NCBI RefSeq assembly: GCF_000800455.1
Contig: NZ_CP007456.1
Span: forward strand, 744,001 to 808,000
Direction: 5' to 3'
Source: Bifidobacterium catenulatum PV20-2
Lineage (GTDB): Bacteria; Actinomycetota; Actinomycetes; Actinomycetales; Bifidobacteriaceae
Length of the DNA: 64,000 bases
In this document: in pieces, positions 36,525 to 45,915 of the stretch
Position numbering within the stretch: the stretch's first letter is position 1
How the letters are laid out: every line of letters begins with the position of its first letter
Made by a program: the position numbers and the translations under genes
The notes under the pieces: model-generated
Databases searched by the model: none
What the model was told of the DNA's origin: nothing
Seen by the model: only the letters and a program-made list of their open reading frames with translations

Positions 36525-38324
36525 ATGAGCCAGACGGCTTATAGAACACATCATGCAACCGAAGTGACCGAGGAACTCGTCGGTCAGAAGGTGACGCTCT
36601 CCGGTTGGGTTGATCGTCGTCGCGACCACGGCGGCGTGGCCTTCATCGATCTTCGCGACAACACCGGTTTGGTGCAGGTTGTCATTTATGACGAGGACAT
36701 GGCCCGTCCGCTGCGTTCCGAGTTTGTGATTCAGGTTGTAGGCGAGGTTCGCCTGCGTCCGGACGGCAATGAGAACGATCATCTGGCCACCGGCAAGATC
36801 GAGGTCGTTGCCGAAAGCATCGAGGTGCTTGCCAAGTCCGATGCGCTGCCGTTCCAGGTGTCCACCGCTTTGGAAAACGAGTCCGAGAACAAGCTGCCGG
36901 GTGAGGAAGTTCGTCTCAAGTACCGTTATCTCGATCTGCGTCGTCCGTCCATGCAGCGCAATCTGAAGCTGCGTTCCCAGATGTCGAAGGCCGCACGCCA
37001 CGCTCTGGAGGAGATGGGCTTCGAAGAGATCGAAACTCCGACCATGATCAAGTCCACGCCGGAGGGTGCCCGCGATTTCGTGGTGCCGGCCCGTTTGGTG
37101 CCGGGTTCCTGGTATGCTCTGCCGCAGTCCCCGCAGTTGCTCAAGCAGCTGCTCATGGTTTCTGGCGTGGAACGCTACTACCAGCTGGCACGTTGCTACC
37201 GTGATGAGGACTTCCGTGCCGACCGCCAGCCGGAGTTCACCCAGCTTGATATGGAAATGGCATTCGTGGATCAGGAAGATGTGATGGCCATGGCCGAAAA
37301 GGTCATCGCCGCCATCTGGAAGTCCGCAGGTTATGAAATCCAGCTGCCGATTCAGCGCATCACTTGGCAGGAAGCCATGGATAAGTACGGTTCCGACAAG
37401 CCGGATCTGCGTTTCGGCAATCCGCTGATCGAGCTGACTGACTACTTCAAGAACACTCCGTTCCGCGTGTTCCAGGCTCCGTACGTTGGTGCGGTGCTCT
37501 TCAAGGGTGGTGCAGCCACGCCTCGCCGCCAGTTCGACGCTTGGCAGGATTGGGCCAAGCAGCGCGGCGCCAAGGGCCTCGCCTACGTGGTGTTCGCTGA
37601 GAACGGCGAGCTCAAGGGACCTGTTGCTAAGAACCTGTCTGAAGAGGAGCGCGCTGGCCTGAAGGAAGCCGTTGGCGCAGAAGACGGCGATGCCGTGTTC
37701 TTCGCTGCAGGCCGTCGCACCTCCGCTCAGGAGCTGCTGGGTGCCGTGCGTGTGGAACTCGCCGATCGTGCCGGTCTGCTTAAGCCCGACGATTTCGCTT
37801 TCACTTGGGTTGTGGACTTCCCGCTGTTCAAGCCCACCGACGATCCGGATGATGACGATGTGGCAGTCGGCCACTCCAAGTGGACTTCCATGCACCACCC
37901 GTTCACCATGCCGTCCAAGGATTGGATCGACACCTTCGACAAGGATCCGGAACACGCCATGTCTGATTCCTACGACATCGTGTGCAACGGTAACGAAATG
38001 GGCGGCGGTTCCGTGCGTATCCACCGTGATGACATTCAGGATCGTGTGCTTGATGTGCTCGGCATCACCCCTGAAGAGGCTGCTGACAAGTTCGGCTTCC
38101 TGCTTGAAGCCTTCAAGTACGGCGCTCCGCCGCACGCTGGCATCGCTCTCGGTTGGGATCGTACCGCCGCTATCCTGGCTGGCGCCGACTCCATCCGCGA
38201 CGTCATCGCCTTCCCGAAGGCTGGCGGCGGTCGTGATCCGCTGACCGGCGCCCCGGCTCCGATTTCCGACGAACAGCGTGCGGAAACCGGCGTTGATTAT
38301 GATCCGGAAGAAGACGAAGACTGA
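36525..38324 (+). CDS. aspS: Aspartyl-tRNA synthetase, bacterial type
   Basis: A 599-residue class II enzyme: N-terminal OB-fold anticodon domain ([22 protein letters not shown]), motif 1 ([20 protein letters not shown]), motif 2 ([22 protein letters not shown]), the bacterial GAD insertion (about 300-420), and motif 3 ([11 protein letters not shown]). A GGGGAAG ribosome site precedes the ATG. Length and domain order are normal; a terminator follows directly. Confidence 0.97.
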   Translation: MSQTAYRTHHATEVTEELVGQKVTLSGWVDRRRDHGGVAFIDLRDNTGLVQVVIYDEDMARPLRSEFVIQVVGEVRLRPDGNENDHLATGKIEVVAESIEVLAKSDALPFQVSTALENESENKLPGEEVRLKYRYLDLRRPSMQRNLKLRSQMSKAARHALEEMGFEEIETPTMIKSTPEGARDFVVPARLVPGSWYALPQSPQLLKQLLMVSGVERYYQLARCYRDEDFRADRQPEFTQLDMEMAFVDQEDVMAMAEKVIAAIWKSAGYEIQLPIQRITWQEAMDKYGSDKPDLRFGNPLIELTDYFKNTPFRVFQAPYVGAVLFKGGAATPRRQFDAWQDWAKQRGAKGLAYVVFAENGELKGPVAKNLSEEERAGLKEAVGAEDGDAVFFAAGRRTSAQELLGAVRVELADRAGLLKPDDFAFTWVVDFPLFKPTDDPDDDDVAVGHSKWTSMHHPFTMPSKDWIDTFDKDPEHAMSDSYDIVCNGNEMGGGSVRIHRDDIQDRVLDVLGITPEEAADKFGFLLEAFKYGAPPHAGIALGWDRTAAILAGADSIRDVIAFPKAGGGRDPLTGAPAPISDEQRAETGVDYDPEEDED

Positions 38325-38344
38325 TAGTGTTTTCGCTTTGAGAT

Positions 38345-38392
38345 AACAGGCTGTCTTTGCATGATAGACCGTGCAAAGACAGCCTGTTTTTA
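38345..38392 (+). terminator. Terminator after hisS-aspS
   Basis: A perfect 17-bp stem (38345-38361/38372-38388) followed by TTTTTATT. Confidence 0.93.
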
Positions 38393-38482
38393 TTGTTTAC
38401 GTTGTCTATTTTCTCTTGCTGCCGGTATGGTGGAGCAAAGATGAGTATCTGAAATATTATGAGAAAGAACTGAATCTGTAGT

Positions 38483-40036
38483 ATGAATTTGAAGCAATCG
38501 TTGGAAAAACATGATTTTCATGGTGTCTGGATGCGACTTCTCGCGTTGGCGATGATACTGATTGTGGCAGTGAGTGCACTCATCGCATCCCCAGTCAGCG
38601 CTAACGCCACCGAAGTCGGAGATCCCTCCGCAGTCAAGGGCAAAACCTACGCGGTTGGTACTGATACTACGTTCGCACCGTTCGAATATCGGGAGAACGG
38701 CAAGATGACCGGTATCGATATGGAACTGATCCGTGCCATCGCCCAAGAAGAAGGATTCGAAGTCACCATCCAATCATTGGGTTTCAATGCGGCATTGCAG
38801 GCTTTGAGCTCCAATCAGGTGGATGTGGTGATCGCAGGCATGTCAATCACCGACGAACGCAAGGCGACCTACGATTTTTCCAATCCTTACTTCCAGTCCG
38901 GCATTCAAATGGCCATCGCTGAAAACAACGATAGTATTGACAGCTACAAGGATCTTGACGGTAAAACCGTTGTTGCGAAAACCGGTTCGGAAGGCGAATC
39001 CTATGCCAAGCAGCATGCGAGCGAGTATGGCTACACCGTGATTTCTGTGGACCAGTCGTCAACCATGTACGAGATGGTCAAATCCGGCAATGCGGACGCG
39101 GTATTTGACGACTATCCGGTGCTTGCCTACGGTGTTTCCCAAAATAACGGTTTGAAGATCGTGACACCGAAGGTGCCGCACGGCGAATATGGTATGGCCG
39201 TGAATAAAGGCAAGAATGCCGATCTGCTGGCCGCCATCGACGATGGTTTGAACAAGCTCATCGCTTCGGGCGAATATGAGACGATCGTCGCGCAGTATTT
39301 GGGCGAATCCGGCGCGAAGGAACAGGTCGAGGCGATTTCCGGCAAGGTCACCGATAATGGTGCCGATGATGCGGCTCAGAAGAAGGTCGGTTTCTTTGGG
39401 CTTGTCAAACAGTCGATGCCGGCTTTGCTGACCGGTCTGAAGAACACGTTGCTGATTACCTTGCTGTCGTTTGTGATCGCGCTGGTTCTGGGTGTCGCTT
39501 TTGGTTTGATGAAGGTGTCTGAAAACAAGATTCTGGAAGGCATAGCCAAGGTTTACATTGCAGTGTTTCGTGGTACGCCGATTCTGGTATGGGCGTTCTT
39601 CTTCTATTTTGGTGTGCCGCAGCTGATCGGACACAGTGTGAACATTTGGGTTGCGGGCGCGTTGACGCTGTCGCTCAATTCCGGCGCATATCTGGCGGAA
39701 ATCGTGCGTGGCGCCGTGCAGTCCGTTGATTCTGGTCAGATGGAGGGCGCACGTTCGCTTGGCCTCAACTATCATCAGGCCATGGCGCGCGTGGTCATGC
39801 CGCAGGCCACTGCGATCGCCATGCCGTCGATCATCAACCAGCTGGTCATTATGATCAAGGATTCCTCGCTGCTGCTGGCCATCGGCTTCGGTGAATTGCT
39901 GTACCAGGCGCAGCAATTGTATGCGGCGAACTTCCGCGTTACCGAAACGTTGCTGATCGTCGGTGTGATGTACTTCGTGGCCATCACCATCCTCACATGG
40001 CTGGCCAATATCGTTGACAGGAAGGTGAATCGATGA
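38483..40036 (+). CDS. Amino-acid ABC transporter, fused binding protein and permease
   Basis: A 517-residue fusion. An N-terminal signal/anchor ([22 protein letters not shown]) is followed by a PBPb solute-binding domain (about 50-275, with [21 protein letters not shown] and [17 protein letters not shown]), then a His/Glu/Gln/Asp-type permease domain with five membrane helices and the EAA loop ([22 protein letters not shown]). Fused GlnH-GlnP proteins occur in Gram-positive bacteria and commonly carry glutamine/polar amino acids. Its stop overlaps the ATPase gene by 4 nt. Confidence 0.93.
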   Translation: MNLKQSLEKHDFHGVWMRLLALAMILIVAVSALIASPVSANATEVGDPSAVKGKTYAVGTDTTFAPFEYRENGKMTGIDMELIRAIAQEEGFEVTIQSLGFNAALQALSSNQVDVVIAGMSITDERKATYDFSNPYFQSGIQMAIAENNDSIDSYKDLDGKTVVAKTGSEGESYAKQHASEYGYTVISVDQSSTMYEMVKSGNADAVFDDYPVLAYGVSQNNGLKIVTPKVPHGEYGMAVNKGKNADLLAAIDDGLNKLIASGEYETIVAQYLGESGAKEQVEAISGKVTDNGADDAAQKKVGFFGLVKQSMPALLTGLKNTLLITLLSFVIALVLGVAFGLMKVSENKILEGIAKVYIAVFRGTPILVWAFFFYFGVPQLIGHSVNIWVAGALTLSLNSGAYLAEIVRGAVQSVDSGQMEGARSLGLNYHQAMARVVMPQATAIAMPSIINQLVIMIKDSSLLLAIGFGELLYQAQQLYAANFRVTETLLIVGVMYFVAITILTWLANIVDRKVNR

Positions 40037-40797
40037 GCGAGAACGGCAATCACGGTAACAATGATGGTGAAGTGATCATCGACGTCAAGAATCTGCATAA
40101 AAACTATGGCCATACGGAAGTCATCAAAGGCGTCGATCTTACGGTACGCAAGGGCGAGGTAATTTGTATCATCGGACCGTCCGGTGCCGGTAAATCCACC
40201 ATATTGCGTTGCCTGAATGGACTCGAACAGGCCTCCAGCGGCCAGATTGTGGTCAACGGCCATGATTTGGGCGATCCGCACGTGAACATCGACCAGGTGC
40301 GTGAGCAGGTTGGCATGGTGTTCCAGCATTTCAACCTGTTCAACAACATGAGCGTGATCGACAACATCACTCTCGCGCCGAAACTGGTGCACAAGAAAAC
40401 CGACGAGCAGGCACGAGAACATGCGATGGCATTGCTGAAAACCGTGGGATTGGCGGAAAAGGCCGATGTTATGCCGAAATCGTTGTCAGGCGGTCAAAAG
40501 CAGCGTGTGGCCATCGCGCGCTCCTTGGCCATGCGCCCGAAAGTCATGCTGTTCGATGAGGCCACATCGGCGCTCGACCCGGAAATGGTCGGAGATGTGC
40601 TCGAAGTCATTCGTGAACTGGCCGAAGAGGGAATGACCATGGTGCTGGTGACCCATGAGATGGGTTTTGCCCGAGAAGTGGCCACCCGTGTGATCTTTAC
40701 GGATGCGGGCGTGATTGAAGAGGAAGGCACTCCGGATGAGATCTTCAACCATCCGAAGAGCGAACGTCTGAAGACATTCCTTTCCAAAGTGCTCTGA
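40033..40797 (+). CDS. Amino-acid ABC transporter ATP-binding protein
   Basis: A 254-residue ATPase of the polar amino-acid family: Walker [11 protein letters not shown]-loop VFQHFNLF, signature [16 protein letters not shown], Walker [13 protein letters not shown], and H-loop LVTHEMG. The ATG overlaps the stop of the fused binding protein-permease gene (ATGA), so the two make one transporter, probably GlnQ-like. Confidence 0.95.
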   Translation: MSENGNHGNNDGEVIIDVKNLHKNYGHTEVIKGVDLTVRKGEVICIIGPSGAGKSTILRCLNGLEQASSGQIVVNGHDLGDPHVNIDQVREQVGMVFQHFNLFNNMSVIDNITLAPKLVHKKTDEQAREHAMALLKTVGLAEKADVMPKSLSGGQKQRVAIARSLAMRPKVMLFDEATSALDPEMVGDVLEVIRELAEEGMTMVLVTHEMGFAREVATRVIFTDAGVIEEEGTPDEIFNHPKSERLKTFLSKVL

Positions 40798-40886
40798 CGG
40801 TTTTGACAGGGTGGCATGCGGATTACGGTGGTAACGTGATGGTCCCGCCATCGTAAAAGGTTCGCATACGAACCTGCATGTAAAAG

Positions 40887-40930
40887 ACAGGCGAATGTAG
40901 GATGAAATTCATCTTGCGTTCGCCTGTTTT
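40887..40930 (+). terminator. Terminator of the fused transporter operon
   Basis: A 9-bp outer stem (40887-40895/40919-40927) enclosing a 5-bp inner stem, followed by TTTGCTCTTTC. Confidence 0.7.
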
Positions 40931-40968
40931 GCTCTTTCTCGTTGCCTGGCGTTCCTACGTTGGAATAC

Positions 40969-41103
40969 ATGAGTATTGGTGATATGTGTCGCCGCGTTAT
41001 GGACGGTTTCAAATCCAAGGTTTCCGAACGAGTGGTGTTCGGTGCGGTGGCTGTATTGTTCGTAATAGTCGTGCTGGCTATCGAATTACCGCGATTGTGG
41101 TAG
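40969..41103 (+). CDS. Possible 44-residue membrane protein
   Basis: A short frame, MSIGDMCRRVMDGFKSK... ending ELPRLW, with a basic amphipathic start and one clear membrane helix (VVFGAVAVLFVIVVLAIEL, about 23-41). Only a weak TTGGAA lies upstream. It sits in the 445-bp gap between two amino-acid transporter operons. It may be chance; the positive-inside topology is its only support. Confidence 0.3.
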   Translation: MSIGDMCRRVMDGFKSKVSERVVFGAVAVLFVIVVLAIELPRLW

Positions 41104-41162
41104 CTGCCATCATGGTGCGTGAGATACCAGTATTGCGGTCGATAGCGCGTTATGATGCATTT

Positions 41163-41180
41163 TGAGACAACGTCGTCTCA
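41163..41180. promoter_or_regulatory. Palindrome upstream of gluA (possible operator)
   Basis: TGAGAC-N6-GTCTCA, a perfect inverted repeat, 62 bp before the gluA ATG and ~50 bp before its -10. Spacing suits a regulator site; I do not know the protein. Confidence 0.4.
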
Positions 41181-41230
41181 CATTTCGAGCACGTCAGGGG
41201 GTGGTAACAGCCGCAGAAACATGGTTTCCA

Positions 41231-41236
41231 TATACT
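41231..41236 (+). promoter_or_regulatory. -10 element (TATACT) of a probably leaderless gluA transcript
   Basis: TATACT is 6 nt before the gluA ATG, and no Shine-Dalgarno lies between. The -35 region is weak. Confidence 0.45.
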
Positions 41237-41242
41237 ATCCGT

Positions 41243-42040
41243 ATGACAGATATCAAAGAAACGCAAGAGACGCGCCCGATCATGCCGGGTACGGAAGACA
41301 GCGACCGACCGTTGGTCGAATTGACCCACGTTGAAAAGCACTACGGTGACCTGCATGTGCTCAAGGACATCAACCTCACCGTCAAGAAGGGCGAGGTGCT
41401 GGTCATCGTCGGTCCATCCGGTTCCGGCAAGTCCACGATGTGCCGCACCATCAACCGTTTGGAAACCATTGATTCCGGTGATATTCGCATTGATGGAAAG
41501 CCATTGCCCCAGGAAGGCAAGGAGCTCGCCAGCCTGCGTGCCGAGGTCGGCATGGTGTTCCAGTCGTTCAACCTGTTCGCCAACAAGACAATTCTTGAGA
41601 ATGTGACGCTCGCGCCGATCAAGGTGCGCCACATGGATAAGAAGGCGGCCGAGGATCTCGCCATGGATCTGCTCTCCCGAGTGGGCGTGGCTTCGCAGGC
41701 TTCCAAGATGCCGTCGCAGCTTTCCGGCGGTCAGCAGCAGCGTGTCGCCATCGCCCGAGCGCTTGCCATGCAGCCGAAGGTCATGTTGTTCGATGAGCCG
41801 ACGTCCGCACTTGATCCGGAAATGGTCAATGAAGTGCTTGACGTCATGGTGGAGCTGGCTCACGAAGGCATGACCATGCTGTGCGTGACCCACGAAATGG
41901 GCTTCGCGCGCAAGGTGGCCGACAAGGTCGTGTTCATGTCCGACGGCCAGATTCTTGAGCAGAGCACGCCTGAGGACTTCTTTGAAAATCCGAAGACCGA
42001 TCGTGCCAAGGACTTCCTGTCGAAGATTCTCACCCACTGA
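41243..42040 (+). CDS. gluA: Glutamate-type ABC transporter ATP-binding protein
   Basis: A 265-residue ATPase from MTDIKETQ: Walker [11 protein letters not shown]-loop VFQSFNLF, signature [16 protein letters not shown], Walker [13 protein letters not shown] and H-loop CVTHEMG. Followed by a lipoprotein and two permeases in the same order as corynebacterial gluABCD. The longer frame from 41162 would start upstream of the -10 element at 41231, so the start is set at 41243. Confidence 0.93.
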   Translation: MTDIKETQETRPIMPGTEDSDRPLVELTHVEKHYGDLHVLKDINLTVKKGEVLVIVGPSGSGKSTMCRTINRLETIDSGDIRIDGKPLPQEGKELASLRAEVGMVFQSFNLFANKTILENVTLAPIKVRHMDKKAAEDLAMDLLSRVGVASQASKMPSQLSGGQQQRVAIARALAMQPKVMLFDEPTSALDPEMVNEVLDVMVELAHEGMTMLCVTHEMGFARKVADKVVFMSDGQILEQSTPEDFFENPKTDRAKDFLSKILTH

Positions 42041-42079
42041 AATGACTGACGGGAATAAGACAGAAGAAGGATTTTCGAT

Positions 42080-42919
42080 ATGAAACTTTCTATGAGGGCG
42101 AAGCGTATGCTACGCAGGGTTATAGCGACCTTCTGCGCATGCGCATGCGTGTTCGCAGTGTCCGCCTGTGGCGCGGACGACGCCGATGGCAAGATTCGCG
42201 TCGGTATCAAGTTCGACCAGCCTGGTTTGGGATTCAAGAAGTCCGGCACCTATGTCGGCTTCGATGTGGATGTGGCCAAGTACATTGCGAAGAAACTCGG
42301 CTATTCCGAAGACCAGATCGTATGGAAGGAGGCACCGTCGAAGCAGCGTGAGGCCATGCTGCAGAATGGCGATGTCGATTTCATCGTTGCAACGTATTCC
42401 ATCACTGACGAACGTAAGAAGGTTGTCTCCTTCGCTGGACCGTACTTCGTTGCGGGTCAGGATCTGCTCGTGCGTAAGGATGAAACCTCCATCAATGGTC
42501 CGGAGGATCTTAATGGCAAGCGTCTGTGCTCCGTAACCGGTTCCACTTCCGCGGTTACCGTCAAGGAGAAGTTCGCCAACGAAGTGCAGCTCATGGAGCA
42601 GCCGGGTTACGCGGAATGCGCTACCGCACTGTTCTCGGGCATCGTTGATGCGGTGACCACCGACGATATTATTCTGGCGGGTCTTGCCTCCGCTTCGCGT
42701 GGCCGTCTGCGTGTGGTCGGCAAGCCGTTCACCCAGGAGTATTACGGCGTCGGCATCAAGAAGGGCGATACGAAGCTGGCCACCCGGATCAACAACGCCA
42801 TCGCCGATATGATTCAGGATGGTTCCTGGCAGCGTGCCATTTCCGACAACACGAAGGGCACTGCATACACGCCGAACGCGAAGTACAATCCGCCGGAGCC
42901 GACTGAGGGAGAGAAGTGA
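42080..42919 (+). CDS. gluB: Glutamate-type ABC transporter substrate-binding lipoprotein
   Basis: A 279-residue lipoprotein with a basic start, hydrophobic core (VIATFCACACVFAVSAC) and lipobox VSAC|G, then a type-II periplasmic-binding fold (IRVGIKFDQPGLGFKK, SITDERKKVVSFAGPYF, YYGVGIKKGD). Anchored to the outside of the membrane, it delivers the amino acid to GluC/GluD. An AGAAGGA ribosome site lies upstream of the ATG. Confidence 0.93.
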   Translation: MKLSMRAKRMLRRVIATFCACACVFAVSACGADDADGKIRVGIKFDQPGLGFKKSGTYVGFDVDVAKYIAKKLGYSEDQIVWKEAPSKQREAMLQNGDVDFIVATYSITDERKKVVSFAGPYFVAGQDLLVRKDETSINGPEDLNGKRLCSVTGSTSAVTVKEKFANEVQLMEQPGYAECATALFSGIVDAVTTDDIILAGLASASRGRLRVVGKPFTQEYYGVGIKKGDTKLATRINNAIADMIQDGSWQRAISDNTKGTAYTPNAKYNPPEPTEGEK

Positions 42920-43596
42920 TGGAAGCGTTCATCTCATTGTTCAGCCAGTACAATGTGCCGGCTGCGTTCCTGGTGAACATCGAACTGACCTTGTGGTCGG
43001 CGTTGTTCTCCACGATTCTTGGTGTCATTCTCGTGATGATGCGCATCTCTCCAGTCGCATCGCTGCGCATAGTGTCGGGCGCTTATGTCGAATTGTTCAA
43101 GAACCTGCCGTTGACCATCATCATGGTGTTCATGGTGCTGGGCGCCTATGCGCAGCTGAAGCTCAGCTTCTCCGACACGTTCGCCACGAACTTCTTCTGG
43201 CTGGCCGTCACCGGCTTGAGCCTGTATACGGCGGCGTTCGTATGCGAATCGCTGCGATCCGGCATCAACACGGTGCCTCTCGGTCAGGCTGAAGCCTGCC
43301 GCGCATTGGGATTGAACTTCATGCAGTCCGCCACACAGGTCATTCTGCCGCAGGCATTCCGCGGCTCCGTGGCACCGTTGGGAAATACGCTCATCGCATT
43401 GCTGAAGAACTCCACGGTTGCGGCCGCGGCATCCGTCGCCACCGAAACCTCGTCGTTGATGAGCGAAATGATCGAATACCGTTCCGACGTGATTATTCCG
43501 ATCTTCCTTATCTTCGCGTTCGGTTATGTGATTCTGATCATTCCGATCGGTATGCTGACCACGTATCTGTCCAACAAGCTCGCGGTGAGGAGGTGA
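42919..43596 (+). CDS. gluC: Glutamate-type ABC transporter permease 1
   Basis: About 225 residues with five membrane helices and the EAA loop (EACRALGLNFMQSATQVILPQA). Starts at ATG 42919, overlapping the gluB stop (TGATG), with GGAGAGAAG upstream; a GTG at 42916 is an alternative. Forms the membrane channel with GluD. Confidence 0.94.
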   Translation: MEAFISLFSQYNVPAAFLVNIELTLWSALFSTILGVILVMMRISPVASLRIVSGAYVELFKNLPLTIIMVFMVLGAYAQLKLSFSDTFATNFFWLAVTGLSLYTAAFVCESLRSGINTVPLGQAEACRALGLNFMQSATQVILPQAFRGSVAPLGNTLIALLKNSTVAAAASVATETSSLMSEMIEYRSDVIIPIFLIFAFGYVILIIPIGMLTTYLSNKLAVRR

Positions 43597-43602
43597 CGCA
43601 CC

Positions 43603-44745
43603 ATGGCAAGCAATGAAAGCGCGGTGCTGTTCGACCAGCCCGGTCCTAAGAGCCGCAAAACCATTCGTATCGTCAATTGGATCGCAGGCATCGCCTTCGC
43701 GATCGTGGTTGTATTGATTCTCATGAGGCTTCACAATCCGCCGGATGGCGAGAACCAGCTGAGCTGGGAACTGTGGAAGCCGGCTCTTGATGCCGAAGCG
43801 TGGACCGATTTCTACCTTCCGGGATTGTGGGCTACTATTCGCGCCTCCGTGCTGGCAGTGATTGGCGCGGTCCTGTTCGGTTTGTTGTTCGGCATCGGCC
43901 GTCTGCTTCCGAACATCGTGATTCGTGCGATTTCCGGTGCCGTCGTTGAGTTCGCACGCGCGGTCCCTGTGCTGTTGCTCATGATCTTCTTCTGGCGTTG
44001 GTTCGCTTTTGCCGGCATGGCAAGCCCGGCATATTGGGCTGTTGTGCTCGCATTGGTGATCTACAACGGTTCCGTGGTGGCTGAGCTTGTTCGTTCCGGC
44101 GTCGGCAACCTGCCGAACGGTCAGCGTGAGGCGTCGCTCGCCTTGGGCCTGACTCGCACGCAGTCGCTGATGGAAGTCGAAGTGCCGCAGGCCATCTACG
44201 CCATGCTTCCTGCCGCTGTGACGCAGTTGGTGGTGGTGCTGAAGGATACCGCCCTCGGCTCGATCATCATGTATACCGATCTGTTGCAGGAATCGCGCCG
44301 ACTTGGCTCGATGTACTTCAATATTCTGCAGACGCTGGTTGTTGCCGCCGTCATCTACTTCATCGCATGCTGGCTGCTGAGCCGACTTGCGGAATGGTTG
44401 CCGGAACGCATGCAGAAGCACACCGCGGCACCTGCCGAACCGGAACCGGTCGCGCCGATTGCCATTATGGATCCGTCGAATGTGAACCAGATCGCCGTGG
44501 CCAAGGAAAGCATGCCGCTTGGCGGTGCCCAGCGCCTGTACCATGTGCATCATCGTGGTTCCAACGCGTCGATCCGCCATTGGCGTCAGACCCGCTACGT
44601 TCAGGGATTCGACGAGACGCATCCGGAAAGCCAAGTCGAGTTCGACAAGAATGGCAGGCCGATCAAAGAGACGTCCAAGCAGGACAAGCTGAAATTCGAC
44701 AAGCCGAAATCCGACAAATCGAAGGGCGATAAGCCCAAGCAGTGA
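43603..44745 (+). CDS. gluD: Glutamate-type ABC transporter permease 2, with long C-terminal tail
   Basis: A 380-residue permease. Membrane helices span about 20-285 with the EAA loop (EASLALGLTRTQSLMEVEVPQAI). The last ~100 residues form a hydrophilic cytoplasmic tail (YHVHHRGSN..., then a Lys/Asp-rich repeat KFDKPKSDKSKGDKPKQ), longer than in most homologues; its role is unknown. A GGAGGTGA ribosome site lies just before the ATG. Confidence 0.93.
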   Translation: MASNESAVLFDQPGPKSRKTIRIVNWIAGIAFAIVVVLILMRLHNPPDGENQLSWELWKPALDAEAWTDFYLPGLWATIRASVLAVIGAVLFGLLFGIGRLLPNIVIRAISGAVVEFARAVPVLLLMIFFWRWFAFAGMASPAYWAVVLALVIYNGSVVAELVRSGVGNLPNGQREASLALGLTRTQSLMEVEVPQAIYAMLPAAVTQLVVVLKDTALGSIIMYTDLLQESRRLGSMYFNILQTLVVAAVIYFIACWLLSRLAEWLPERMQKHTAAPAEPEPVAPIAIMDPSNVNQIAVAKESMPLGGAQRLYHVHHRGSNASIRHWRQTRYVQGFDETHPESQVEFDKNGRPIKETSKQDKLKFDKPKSDKSKGDKPKQ

Positions 44746-44772
44746 CGTCATTTGATCTGCGAAGACCGATAG

Positions 44773-44812
44773 GGCGCTGATTTCTTGCAAAGAGCGAGGA
44801 ATCAGCGCCTTA
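44773..44812 (+). terminator. Terminator after gluABCD
   Basis: A 10-bp stem (44773-44782/44800-44809) with a weak T-rich end. Confidence 0.65.
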
Positions 44813-44928
44813 TTGCGTGAAAGAAGTCAGGCAAAACGTCAGAAAAGCAGGATGCGGCGTGGGTGTGGCGATGCCACGTTTCAATCGCCGCATAGCTTAT
44901 TATCGGGGGACAGGCGAGGAGGCTTGAC

Positions 44929-45915
44929 ATGTCAGATAAAGATAAAGACACGAAGATGTCGTCCATTGCGAAGACGTTGAACAAGGTCGAGGACAGGCTC
45001 GAGAAGGGGAAGAACTGCAGTTCCGTTGCCGAAGGGCTCGCGAACGTCGCCAAGGCAAGCGAATTGCTCAGCTCCGTATGGACGTTGCCTCCCGGCCAGC
45101 TGCTACGATTCCATCACGATACGAGGGTTGCCGAAATCGACGGCGATTCCACGCCGGGCTTTGACGGCAACAAAGACGATGCGGAACGGTTCATTGCGAT
45201 CAGTTCTTCCGAAATCGCACGATATCAGCGACTGATGTACGCCAATGGAGTGAAAGGGTCTCGCCGTCGTCTGCTGATTATTCTGCAGGGCATGGATGCT
45301 TCCGGCAAGGGTGGCATCGTACGTCACGTATTCAGCCAAGGTGATCCGATGGGCATGCATTATCACGGTTTCGGTGCTCCCAAAGGCGAGGAAAAAGACC
45401 ACGATTATTTGTGGCGTATCAAACGCGAACTGCCGCAGAATGGTTGGATCTCCATTTTCGATAGATCGCAATATGAAGATATCGTCATGCCGCGCATTTA
45501 TAAAACATATCCAGAAGAAGTATGGCAGGCGCGATATGACGAAATCAACCGATTCGAATCGCAATTGGTTGCGGACGGATGTTCCATCATCAAAATATTC
45601 CTTGTGGTGAGCAAAGAAGAGCAGAAGGAGCATTTTCTTAGCAGGCTGGAAGATCCGACCAAATATTGGAAGTTCGACCCGAGTGACCTTGAAGCGCGTG
45701 CCCGTTGGGATGACTACATGGCAGCATGGCAGGACGTGTTCGTGCGTACGAGCACCGAGCAGGCACCCTGGTACTTGGTGCCTGCCGACAATCGTTGGTA
45801 TTCAAGGGCGGTCGTGTCTGAACTCCTTCGCAACACGTTGAAGAACATGAATATGATCTGGCCGCCCTTGGAAGTCGATGCCGATGAAATGCGGCGTCAG
45901 TTGGAAATGCTGTAG
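44929..45915 (+). CDS. Polyphosphate kinase 2 family protein
   Basis: A 328-residue PPK2-family phosphotransferase that moves phosphate between polyphosphate and nucleotides. Walker A GMDASGKGGIVRHV (about 123-136), lid residues HYHGFGAPKGEEKDHDYLWR, Walker B IFDRSQYEDIVMPR, and KYWKFDPSDLEARARWDDY. The length and motifs suit a one-domain PPK2 (class I/III type); the direction cannot be told from sequence. GAGGAGG precedes the ATG. Its 3' end overlaps the convergent helicase gene by 19 bp. Confidence 0.93.
   Translation: MSDKDKDTKMSSIAKTLNKVEDRLEKGKNCSSVAEGLANVAKASELLSSVWTLPPGQLLRFHHDTRVAEIDGDSTPGFDGNKDDAERFIAISSSEIARYQRLMYANGVKGSRRRLLIILQGMDASGKGGIVRHVFSQGDPMGMHYHGFGAPKGEEKDHDYLWRIKRELPQNGWISIFDRSQYEDIVMPRIYKTYPEEVWQARYDEINRFESQLVADGCSIIKIFLVVSKEEQKEHFLSRLEDPTKYWKFDPSDLEARARWDDYMAAWQDVFVRTSTEQAPWYLVPADNRWYSRAVVSELLRNTLKNMNMIWPPLEVDADEMRRQLEML

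Noticed and set aside
36495-38135. 546-codon minus-strand frame opposite aspS
   Set aside because: Antisense shadow of aspS caused by high-GC codon bias.
42934-44790. 618-codon minus-strand frame opposite gluC-gluD
   Set aside because: His/Gln/Arg-rich translation typical of antisense to membrane genes.
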